From Bathynomus jamesi (lineage: Eukaryota; Arthropoda; Malacostraca; Isopoda; Cirolanidae): a stretch of DNA of 64,000 bases. The notes under the pieces were generated by a model, which did not search any database, had not been told where the DNA came from, and saw only the letters and a program-made list of their open reading frames with translations. A program made the translations under genes and the position numbers. Positions within the stretch are counted from its first letter, which is position 1; each line of letters starts with the position of its first letter. Shown one piece after another: positions 55,172 through 64,000 of this stretch. The stretch is from contig JAJOZX010008807.1 in the NCBI GenBank assembly GCA_023014485.1, positions 62,001-126,000 on the forward strand, given 5' to 3'.

Positions 55172-55722
55172 AATCTGGTTTGATTGTTTGATGCTCATGA
55201 AACTGAAATACTACCATGGCCAGCTAATTCTCCTAATGTTAATCCGATAGAAAATCTTTGGATTATCGCAAAGCTGAACGTCCAAAGGCGTAAACCAAGA
55301 ACACTTAATGAACTAAAGAGGTGTTTGATGACAACCTGGCAATCGATAACTACAGAAGAATGCAAGAGGCTTGTCGACTCGATGGCACGTCGATTGGAGG
55401 CCGTAATTAGGGTTAAGCGTGGACCAACTAAATACTAAGACGCAGAATTAAAAAGTCTTTGATAACTATATCAAAGATAAATATATTGGCAGTACTCAAT
55501 AAACATAATGAATTTATTCTATTTTTTGTAACAACTGACAAGATATTCTAATATTTTGGTATGTCGCTGTGCATTAACTTTTCACTATTTAATAAGACTT
55601 TTGCTATATTCTTTCTTTCAAAACTGGCACACAAAAGTGTCTTTTTATCATAATGACGTCACAGATATTCGATATTCCTCATAAAATGTATAACGTAAAG
55701 GTGATGAGCGCACTTGAGACAG
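55172..55722 (+). mobile_element. Tc1-like transposon, 3' part
   Basis: Open frame to a TAA at 55436-55438: ILPWPANSPNVNPIENLWII with the catalytic Glu (NPIE), LNELKRCLMTTWQSITTEEC and RRLEAVIRVKRGPTKY-stop, typical of the Tc1 C-terminus. A 3' UTR follows to the terminal CACTTGAGACAG|TA at 55722. The 5' two thirds are missing. A minus-strand sister is at 60377-61125. Confidence 0.82.
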
Positions 55723-55724
55723 TA

Positions 55725-56480
55725 TTCGCTTGTTTTGGTCCGGAGTTATATATTCACGACGTGGGCTACGACTGCAAAGCAGCTAGAAGGAAGCCCATGT
55801 TCACCCTTCGCAATTGCCCGTCGTAAGCAGCGGGTAGTATCGATGGTCAAATATGATTCTGACGTTTGGAACACCGTAATCTTCTCGGTTTGCTTCAGTG
55901 GGTGTGTTTAGGTATGAAGACGACCATCCCTAGAATTTTCTGTGAGGCATTTGCAAGCCACGGTAAAATACGGAGGGGGGGAGGGTTCTGTAATGGTGTG
56001 GGGATGCAGTTTGGGCCAATGGACAAACAGAGCTGGTGGTTTGCACAAGAACTGTTAATTCAACGAAATATGTAAAGATCCTGTAAGAGGCGCTGCTACC
56101 CACTTATTCCAATGCAAATATATCCCCACATCAAGGTGTATTCATGGAAGATGGTATTCCAGCTCATACGGTTCGTGCTATGCAAAGGTGGCATGACAGC
56201 CATGGAAATGAACGTCTTCCACAGCCAGGTCAATTCCCGGATATAAATCCAACAGTACAGGGGTAGTAGATGCTACATAGGCCATTAAGGAAGCGGTACC
56301 TAAAGCCTACATCGGGTGGAAGCCTCGCCAATGCCATAAAAGAAAAATGGGTTGCAATACCTCAAGAACAAATAGCGAAGCTCATCAATGGCATACCAGA
56401 AGATGTATGTCAACTTTACATAATAATACAAAGGAGAAAGCAGCACGATTCTAAATGTGTTGATTTAATAAATACATTAT
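55725..56480 (+). pseudogene. degenerate Tc1-like transposase, second family
   Basis: SMVKYDSDVWNTVIFSVCFS (first catalytic Asp changed to Val), YGGGGVLVMVWGCSLGQWTN (after frameshifts; VMVWGC box), EDGIPAHTVRAMQRWHDSHG (Asp 2), QPGQFPDINPTVQG (Glu region damaged), then AIKEKWVAIPQEQIAKLING and IPEDVCQLYIIIQRRK. It starts right after the end of the previous element, so the two sit end to end. Confidence 0.75.
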
Positions 56481-56562
56481 TACTAAACTTTTATTATCTA
56501 CTAGAGGAACTTTGGAAAAACCAAACTTATCTATTTACTTATGTCAACCATCTCTCTTCTCT

Positions 56563-56639
<77 letters not shown>

Positions 56640-58082
56640 AAATTTTCAAATAAAATAAAATCTTTGTTTATTTTCGAAAAACGTTTTCAAATAATAAAGT
56701 AGAAAATAAAAGAAAATTGTATTCTACCACAGGACCCCCTCCCCCCAACCCGCTTCCTTTCGCTCTATCCCTTCCATTCGTGATTATGGAGTGTGAACAA
56801 GAAGAAATGTGTCCATATGGGTGTGCGTGCGTGTGCGTGAGCGCCCGCGCGTGTGTATATATATATATAAGTGCGTAAGGGTGGGTGTTTATTACGTGTG
56901 TATGGCTCGTGTGTGAGAGCACACATGTATATAATTTCGCGTAAAGACGGAAATAAAAAAAGATGTTGGGGTGTGGGGGGCAGGGAAAGATCTACTCGAG
57001 AAGCAGTTTGAACCAAATAATGGGGGGGAAAAAATCCGTGAAAATTTCGAGCAATTTTAGGTGTCTATAGAGAGATATTTGAAATTTGGTATCAAAATAC
57101 TAATAATTGAATTCTTTTTCATAAAGTTTACAAAAATAAATAGAAATATTAATTTCTTTTTTCCAATATTTCTTCCTGTTTATGTATTCGTTATTATTAG
57201 GCTAATATTTGATATGTTGGATCCAAAAGATCTATTCCAGTTTCCGTTTTTGGATTATCATATTTGAGACCAAAATTAAAAATACTCTCTTTTTATCGTG
57301 TATATTTTCATTTTTGGGGATAAAAATTTAATTGAAATCGACTTCATTTTAAATATATAATTTCGGTTTTATTTACTTTGGGAGACCGATATATTCGTCG
57401 CGTAAGAGATTGGGCACAATGCTTATGGTGAACAAGTTTGCTTTTCCTAATTGCAGGATGTTGGTATAGCAGTTATCGTTTACAGTGAAAATAATAAAGA
57501 AGCGTTACTTACTATCCTGCTTGAATTACAGCCCCGCTGAGAGCCTAAATTCCTATGATGATTATCCAGATACAAAAGAATTTAATATTCATGGAATGCT
57601 CCCAATGTAACTGGAGTATTTTTCCAAAGCTACGTGTCCAACAGCTTTGTGTACGCATACTTTCAAGTTACGTTCATGTACGTTTATGTACCCTAGAAAT
57701 GCAATATTTTAACCCCCCCTAATTCTCATACGTCTGTAATACTATATCATTAATTATTAAAAACCATTTGTTAAATTAACTTTTAACTCTAATAAAAAGG
57801 TTATTTATCAATACTACGTTCACCAAATTAATAGCGTCCTTTTAAAACATGCATTCCAATAATTATGTTAAGCTTATCAAATACTTTCTCCAATGACTGA
57901 TATAAACAAAATGACCTTTTCTTTTATTTTAATTCTTTCAATTAATGTCGCCTCGGAAACCCTTTATCACCTTATCCTCCTACACAGTTTTGCTCTACTC
58001 GTTTACCAGTAAAATACCCCCCATTGATTTGTATTCCTTAATTTTTCTGCCAAGAGTTCATTTTGTTCAGGAACGCTTCATA
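56481..58082. other. simple repeats and unassigned DNA
   Basis: CT and TA repeats at 56565-56635, a GTGCGTGCG-rich patch at 56817-56860. The 57061-57267 frame (hydrophobic, Phe/Ile-rich) has no recognised domain. No TE borders found. Confidence 0.45.
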
Positions 58083-58090
58083 CCCTAATG

Positions 58091-58314
58091 CAGCAGTGTC
58101 CAATAGAAATTCCATGCTAGCCACAATAGTTTTCTGTTTGTCGTATTTGCTACATCATAAAAAAAGATTAAAAAACATATTACAAACGACATTTCAAATT
58201 ATTTATTATTAATATTAAAGATAAATATTACAAAAAAAAATATTAATAATATCGCCACAACGCAATAGCCTATTCACCACATGTGGCGAGTGGCGAACGT
58301 ATTGGACACCACTG
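58091..58314. mobile_element. hAT MITE, 224 bp, with 8 bp target duplication
   Basis: Ends CAGCAGTGTCCAATA and TATTGGACACCACTG (CAGYRGTGTCCAATA). Duplication CCCTAATG at 58083-58090 and 58315-58322. Confidence 0.93.
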
Positions 58315-58334
58315 CCCTAATGGCTTATACAGTT

Positions 58335-58560
58335 CAGTGGCGGCTCGTCGGTAGGCACTGCGGAACTGCAGTACCCCTAAATTTTTTATTTACAATTGAA
58401 ATAATCAAGAACAATATAAGGATGAGCTCACTGAATAACTTTTTCAATAACTTTTGAAACTTTTATTCATTGCTCAATGCTCATCCTTTTATTTCAGTAA
58501 TTATTTCAACCCATTCTTAGAGGCAGCACCCCTAGAATTTTTAGTCACGAGCCGCCACTG
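58335..58560. mobile_element. hAT MITE, 226 bp
   Basis: Ends CAGTGGCGGCTCGT and ACGAGCCGCCACTG. The flanks share CTTATAC (58324-58330 and 58561-58567), but three to four extra bases lie before the left end, so the target duplication is imperfect. It starts 20 bp after another hAT MITE. Confidence 0.85.
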
Positions 58561-58567
58561 CTTATAC

Positions 58568-59873
58568 TCCTGCGTGAAATTAATAGTCATAAGTTACTAC
58601 TTTAGTCTTTAGTTTTGGAAAATAGTTAAGTTACTCTCGGCGTTACTATTTGTCTCAATTTTTATAACTACATTTTATGCCATTCTTTCTATATAATTCT
58701 TCTGGCATCAGTTCAATCGCATTTTACTCTACTTCCTCCATTCCAGTCCAGTTGGATTGTCGTTCTTGAATTTTTAACAAGTTACTTGAGATTTCTTTAG
58801 TTTCGACCGTTTTCGGGTTATATTCCGAATTAATGTGTACCATACTTTGATATAAACTTCTACAAACATATTTGGCAATTAATTTTCCTTCATCACCATT
58901 ATGAGACACCTCCTTAAACTAGTATCCATCTTTCAACCACACCCCTATTTTATGGTAGTATTATCATTTCTGTGTTCGCTACCATACTAACCAAATTACA
59001 CTGTAAAGTAAACTTGTTCCATTGAGAACACCGTTTCTAAAAACTTTACTGTTCAATTTGCTAAACCGATTACGGAACGATTTATTGATAAAACAAGAGA
59101 TCCATCATAAAAGCCGTTAGAACATCCTTCCCTCCTGGACCGATTTTGAACCAATATGTTCAAAATCGGTCCAAATAGGAAAAAAAAATGTTCTAACCGC
59201 TTCTATATTAGATCATTTAAAAAAAATTACTTCATCACTGGAAAAAATTCAGTTTTTAGAACATTGTTTTGAATGGATCAACATTACAGTTACCCTTAGG
59301 AAACTGTAAATAAAACACTGTAAATAACTTAAAGATCGCTGGAAACTATATTTTCCAGTGTTTTCTCAACTTTTATGCGCTGAAAGATTTCCTGACGTGG
59401 TTTTAAAACTAAAAATAGAATCTCAATTCTTTTACGCATTATTCGTCCTTCTAAAAGCCATTATCGTTCGTGTTATTAAGGCAAACTGGTTTTATTTCAA
59501 ATAAAACGAACTTCTCTTTTTTTACAATTTTTACTCTTGAAATAATAAGTAAAAACTATCTCAGTTCGTTTTTACATTCATTTACATTGAAATTCAATTC
59601 TTATAAAAGTCAAGTTAAATAATTTGCATTTATAAGGTTTACTGTTTACGAGTTGGAGATTTCCGCTATTCTTTTGTTTCAGTATTACTGTTTTACAGCC
59701 ACTGAAAACTCAAAGTAAAAATGTCATAATGTTCGCGAGCAGTCACGGCGCAAATAATATAAACAGAAGAAACGAGCCAAGATAGAGAGATTGAAGCAAT
59801 ATTGAATGCTCTGTTACTTTGCACGAAATCAAATTATGTTATTTAAACTATACCGTGTGCATCCATATATATA
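58568..59873. other. unassigned AT-rich DNA with a hairpin
   Basis: An inverted repeat of about 92 bp lies at 59112-59203: outer AAGCCGTTAGAACAT/ATGTTCTAACCGCTT and inner GGACCGATTTTGAAC/GTTCAAAATCGGTCC (59138-59173). No gene motif in the small open frames. Confidence 0.55.
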
Positions 59874-59943
59874 CAGGGTGTCCCAAAAAAACTATATAGC
59901 TATAAAGCTATAAAGATTATATAATTATTTTTGGGACACCCTG
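59874..59943. mobile_element. 70 bp mini-MITE
   Basis: TA|CAGGGTGTCCCAAAAAAACT and ATTATTTTTGGGACACCCTG|TA, with TATAGCTATAAAGCTATAAA inside. One of the shortest complete elements here. Confidence 0.82.
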
Positions 59944-60232
59944 TATATATATATATATACACACACACTCTTAACACATTTTATAAGTGGTTGGTTCAGA
60001 GACGCGTATATTATGTGCAGTTGGGCATCATATTAAAAATGACATTGGGCACGTCGTTGGGCACCATATTAAAAACGTGATTATTTTAATGCCTATCTTA
60101 TGAACATAATCGCAAAATATGTGATCAATTAAATCACATACTTTTCGAGTGACTTTTTTTTACTAGAAACCTAAAAATAGTCACAGACAAAAAAAGGACA
60201 AAAAATATAATTAAAATGATATATACAACTCC

Positions 60233-60345
60233 GAGCCCAGTAAAGCCTAAAGCTTAAGGGTCCAAATTAAATTAAATAAATAGTCGAGCTTCACAATTAT
60301 TCGTGTTATTGTAAACTGTAAAATAAATGTATTTATTTTATTATT
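60233..60345 (+). mobile_element. LINE 3' UTR fragment, AGCCCAGTAAAGCCT family
   Basis: GAGCCCAGTAAAGCCTAAAG, CTTAAGGG, then AGTCGAGCTTCACAATTATT, same order as the complement of 61690-61800. Confidence 0.55.
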
Positions 60346-60376
60346 AATGAAGTCAATACTCAATGAAACTAGAGTA

Positions 60377-61125
60377 CAGTCTCAAATGCGCTCATGACTT
60401 TGATAATACCTTTAGGTTACACACCTGTATGAGGAATATCGAGTATATGTGACGTCATTATGATAAAAAGACAACTCTGTGTGCCACTTTTGAAAGAAAT
60501 AAATAAAATATAGCAAAAAAACCTTGTTAAATAATGAAGAGTGACATGTCAAAATCATAGCGACATCTCAAAATCATAGCGACAGCAAAATATTAGAATA
60601 TCTTTTTCTGGTGTTATTTAGAAAAAATAGAGTACTGCCAATATATTTAACCTTTATCAAAGACTTTAACTCTGTGTCTTAGTACTTAGTTGCAGAGCTG
60701 GGCACTTGCGGCATATTGCGGTACTGCGGTACTGCTGCACTACCAAACCGGTACGCGGAAATTTGAATGCGGTAGCGGTACTGCGGTACTTTCAGCGATC
60801 CTTTGCTGTACTGCGTTATGGGGGCCCAGGGTGGTAGTGCGGTGGTACCGCAAGTACCGCAGTACCGCAAAATATGCCGCAAATGCCCAGCTCTGCTTAG
60901 TTGGTACACCCTTAGCCCTAATTACGGCCTCCAATCGACGTGACATCGAGTCTTGCATTAAGTGTTCCTGGTTTATGCTTTTGGACGTTCAGCTTTGCAA
61001 TAATCCAAAAAATTTCTATCGGATTAAGATTGGAAGAATTAGCTGGCCATGGTAGTATTTCAGTTTCATGAGCATCAAACCACACAGATGTTGCACGAAT
61101 CGCATGAGCTGGAGCCAGGTCATGT
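60377..61125 (-). mobile_element. Tc1-like transposon 3' part, split by a MITE
   Basis: The minus strand ends CGCATTTGAGACTG at 60377; the 3' UTR matches 55440-55722. The coding part reads ILPWPANSSNLNPIEIFWII and NVQK..KPGTLNARLDVTSI-type degenerate text before GVPTKY-stop. The MITE at 60693-60895 inserted in the last codons. Left end missing where the next element begins. Confidence 0.75.
60693..60895. mobile_element. GCGGTAC-rich hAT-type MITE, 203 bp, with target duplication
   Basis: Ends CAGAGCTGGGCACTTGCGG and CCGCAAATGCCCAGCTCTG. Duplication CTTAGTTG at 60685-60692 and 60896-60903. Interior full of GCGGTACT/AGTACCGC units. Other copies at 63496-63718 and 8011-8120. Confidence 0.92.
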
Positions 61126-61151
61126 TGAAAAAGAAATGATAATATCTATAT

Positions 61152-61389
61152 TAGGGTGGTCCAAAAAATAATGGCAATTTATAAAGTTTGCCCCTTTTTT
61201 TTTTGTGGCACCCTTTCATTTTGTTTTTTACGTTAACTAAATACTACTCGTCAAGTTTTGTGTGAATCATACAATATTTGAAGGTCGTTCAAGGCAAAAG
61301 TAAATGGCTATATTATGGTGTACAACAACTTAACATAGGGCAAATCACGTGATTAAGAGAAACGGAATGAGTTAAAGAAGGTTTTAATG

Positions 61390-61446
<57 letters not shown>

Positions 61447-62321
61447 TACTGAACATATTTTATCTGTCCAAATCATATATGAACAAGACCCGTATTACCG
61501 AGTTGTGAATTGAGAAGTTTTGGAACTAGGTAATTTTTCGTTTTGTCATTAGTTACGTTACATTGTTCATGGTTCTCATGTGTGTGTGTGTGATGAGTTT
61601 TAGGGTTGCAAATGAATTGAATTGAATTGAATTGAATAACCTTTATTAATAATAAAATAAATACAGTAGTCTTTTTACAATTTACAATTTTTACAATGAC
61701 ATAAATAATTGTGAAGCTCGACTATTTATTTTTTTTATTTTTTATTTATTTTTTTTTATTTGGCCCTTAAGCTTTAGGCTTTACTGGGCTATCTTGACAC
61801 ATAAATGACACAGCAAAAGAAGAGGCCTAAAATTGATTCAAGATTTTAATTGTCCTCTTACCAAAAGAGAAGAGCGGAAATAATTCCTACTATGAGTAGT
61901 CTCGGAACACCGTTCAGAATTTCCAGAACCTCATTAAATGAGCATTTGTTTGTCACTGAAGGAGGTGGACCTTCAAAGAATACTTGAAAATTTGAAGTGT
62001 TAATTTCCTAGGTCTTACTTCTTAGTGTTTTTTCTTAAGTAAAGGCTTAATAAAGCACCCAGTTATTGATTTAAAAAGTCAGGCATTTTTCATGACGCAA
62101 TAATGTTATAAATCTTTTTTAATTTCCAAGTATACTTTGAGTAGTTATTACATTGGTTTTAGTATCCCGCAGTAGCGATTAACCTCAAACTAAACATGGC
62201 GTGATCGACCCCTAAAAATTACCTGATTCTATAAATATTTTAGCCAGAGTGCTAAATACTCCATGTAACGTAACTAGAAGCTGCCATGTGAAAAATTCGG
62301 GAAAAAAGTTTTTGGAACACC

Positions 62322-62324
<3 letters not shown>
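61152..62324. mobile_element. possible mariner-type element, no readable transposase
   Basis: TAGGGTGGTCCAAAAAAT at the left and TTTTTGGAACACCCTA at the right are imperfect inverted ends (outer C changed to T). Inside are (TTA)n at 61393-61446 and the LINE fragment at 61610-61800, but no recognisable transposase. It could be two unrelated ends. Confidence 0.35.
61610..61800 (-). mobile_element. LINE 3' end with AATTG pentamer tail
   Basis: Minus strand: AGCCCAGTAAAGCCTAAAGC, CTTAAGGGCC, then a T/A-rich 3' UTR and a run of ATTCA units at 61612-61637. Same family as 39891 and 60233. Confidence 0.55.
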
Positions 62325-62419
<95 letters not shown>

Positions 62420-62439
62420 TATATATATACTGTATATAT

Positions 62440-62987
62440 GGGAGTCTCCATTCAGCTGTTCTTCAGACTCCAACATGAAGTATTCTAAAAGTTCTTGATA
62501 AATATGACTATTGACAGTTCTTTTTACAAATGCAAATGGCCCCCACACCATTTACATTTATGCAACCCCACACTAACACACTCACCGTAAATTTGACGGA
62601 TCGCTTCAGGTAGCTTTCATGATACATTTCAGACTTTCTTCGCCAAATTCGCGGACCCCTGTCACCAAATTACACACAAAATTTTGATTTGTCTGAAAAA
62701 AAAAACTTTTTGGCACTCTTCACAGCCTATGCAACTCTTTCTCTAACATCGCTTTTAACATCGGCTTTTAACATCACTTTTAACATCGGATTAATTTTCG
62801 ATTTTCGTAACAGAAATCCTATTTCATAAAGGCGCAAATGGTATGGGGTCACTTGCATTAACCCTATTAATTGTTGATAATAGAATGCAAAGTCTAATTT
62901 CCTTTGTCTTTGGTGTGCTTCCCAAAGTCCAATAATTCGATCTCTTGTAAAAGCTGTCAATTTCCGGGAACTTCTGCTTCGTAACAT
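62440..62987 (-). pseudogene. Tc1-like transposase fragment
   Basis: ATG at 62987: MLRSRSSRKLTAFTRDRIIG, LWEAHQRQRK, then in other frames KKFFFSDKSKFCV (first Asp), FGDRGPRIWRRKSEMYHE, SVKFTVSVLVWGCINVNGVG and HIYQELLEYFMLESEEQLNG. The order is that of a DD34E-type Tc1 enzyme. It is cut off in a TA array at 62330-62430 before the second Asp. Confidence 0.8.
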
Positions 62988-62996
62988 TGCAAAGTA

Positions 62997-63213
62997 CAGG
63001 GTGTCTCAGAAGTTTGGACTCATGGGCCATTAGGATGTTATTAATTTTGTGTGCCAAAATTAGTGTGAGGGAACTAAGAAACATTCAGAGAAGCCTTCGT
63101 GCGACAATTGATATGTGTATGCAAGTTAATGGCATGCAACAATGCGAACAATTGTTAAAATTAAAGTAAAAAAGTGGATTCTGCCTGTGAGTCCACACTT
63201 CTGAGACTCCCTG
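62997..63213 (+). mobile_element. 217 bp mariner-like element with transposase tail
   Basis: TA|CAGGGTGTCTCAGAAGTTTG and inverted ...CACTTCTGAGACTCCCTG|TA. Between them the frame REL-RNIQRSLRATIDMCMQVNG to LKLK-stop at 63167 is the C-terminus of a transposase like that ending NGRRFENRR. It lies about 10 bp upstream of the Tc1 start codon at 62987. Confidence 0.8.
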
Positions 63214-63341
63214 TACATACAGAGTTATATTTTAGAGTTACTTTACCCTAAGAACTTGGTTTCATCAGGTTATTTATATATTATATATATATATATATAT
63301 AAGTTTAAAAATAATCATTGTGGTGTTTATTTACTTTTGTC

Positions 63342-63430
<89 letters not shown>

Positions 63431-63457
63431 CACACACATATATATGTGTATATATAT

Positions 63458-63490
<33 letters not shown>

Positions 63491-63495
63491 TATTA
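63214..63495. repeat. TA and CT microsatellites
   Basis: TA array 63275-63301, (CT)n 63343-63395 and (TA)n 63396-63490 with small interruptions. The His/Tyr/Ser-rich frames here are not genes. Confidence 0.9.
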
Positions 63496-63718
63496 CAAAG
63501 CTGGGCACTTGCGGTTTTTTTTGCGGTACTGCGGTACTGCGGTACTACCGCACTACCAAACCGGTACCGCATAACGCAGTACCGCAAAGGATCGCTGAAA
63601 GTACAGCAGTACCGCTACCGCATTTTTTGCGGTACTGCGTTATGCGGTACCGGTTTGGTAGTGCGGTAGTACCGCAGTACCGCAGTACCGCAAAAAAAAC
63701 CGCAAGTGCCCAGCTTTG
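63496..63718. mobile_element. GCGGTAC-rich hAT-type MITE, 223 bp, complete copy
   Basis: Ends CAAAGCTGGGCACTTGCGGT and ACCGCAAGTGCCCAGCTTTG. Both halves have GCGGTACTGCGGTACT-type arrays, the centre GGATCGCTGAAAGTAC. Inserted within a TA array; no clear target duplication. Confidence 0.88.
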
Positions 63719-63723
63719 TAATA

Positions 63724-63760
<37 letters not shown>

Positions 63761-63799
63761 CTTTACTTTCGATACTCTTAATGGCTTCGAATAACTGCT

Positions 63800-64000
63800 C
63801 AGTCTCGACTCATTTGGAGGATTTGATTTGTATTCTACTCTTATCCTACCCTCATCCCTGACGCAATGACGCATGGCTGGCTAGAAACTTTACACAGGAA
63901 CCTGTCGAGATGAGTCTTAAAATTATTCAGGTTGGCGTGCTGGAGGTTCCTCAGTTCTTTTGGCAGCACATTAAAGAGTTTCGGGCACCGTATTTTCAGA
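63800..64000 (-). pseudogene. LINE reverse-transcriptase C-terminus at window edge
   Basis: The minus strand reads LKIRCPKLFNVLPKELRNLQ then HANLNNFKTHLDRFLCKVSS and QPCVIASGMRVG. The RCPKLFNVLPKELRN block is the family end box seen in CR1/Jockey-group LINEs and in the 8950-9870 copy. The element continues beyond the window on the right. Confidence 0.8.

Overview
This 64 kb window is AT-rich animal DNA in which I can recognise no host gene. Dense mobile elements, the type of SINEs, Penelope-like elements and scattered TTAGG-like strings (the common arthropod telomere unit) suggest an arthropod, possibly a chelicerate. That assignment is inference; no host coding gene confirms it. No ribosome-binding sites, operons, CRISPR or prokaryotic features are present. 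Almost every open reading frame with recognisable similarity is a transposase or reverse transcriptase, nearly all broken.

Layout. 1-9 kb: mariner-like remnants, a 72 bp mini-element, a tRNA-SINE, a Penelope-like element (PLE) with inverted ends, a DD41D mariner-like element carrying a hAT MITE, and a palindromic MITE. 9-16 kb: the 3' part of a CR1-like LINE, a hAT MITE with GCGGAT repeats, two dimeric tRNA-SINEs, the best PLE copy (reverse transcriptase plus GIY-YIG), and the 5' part of a CR1-like LINE, joined directly to the PLE. 16-26 kb: mostly simple repeats, AT-rich minisatellites, a 330 bp duplication and a pogo-type HTH fragment. 26-36 kb: a 1.3 kb hAT relative of the GCGGAT MITEs with readable transposase motifs, an LTR-like stretch, a hAT MITE split by a mariner-like element, PLE ends in palindromes, and a nearly intact Tc1-like transposon with DD36E spacing (34186-35454). 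36-48 kb: LINE and Tigger-like remnants, a transposon with its catalytic core deleted, a 5S-rRNA-derived SINE nested in a tRNA-SINE, and two further mariner-like elements. 48-64 kb: minisatellites, SINEs, the second copy of the core-deleted transposon, several hAT MITEs with 8 bp target duplications, Tc1-like remnants and a LINE 3' end at the right edge.

How the parts relate. TA-targeting Tc1/mariner elements sit in or beside (TA)n arrays. Short MITEs share terminal repeats with longer coding relatives. The dimeric tRNA-SINE ends in a tail that matches the 3' end of the CR1-like LINE, its likely mobilisation partner. The PLE ends carry a repeated motif that folds as a hammerhead-type ribozyme. 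Coordinates of element ends were read by eye; no identity percentages or database searches were computed.
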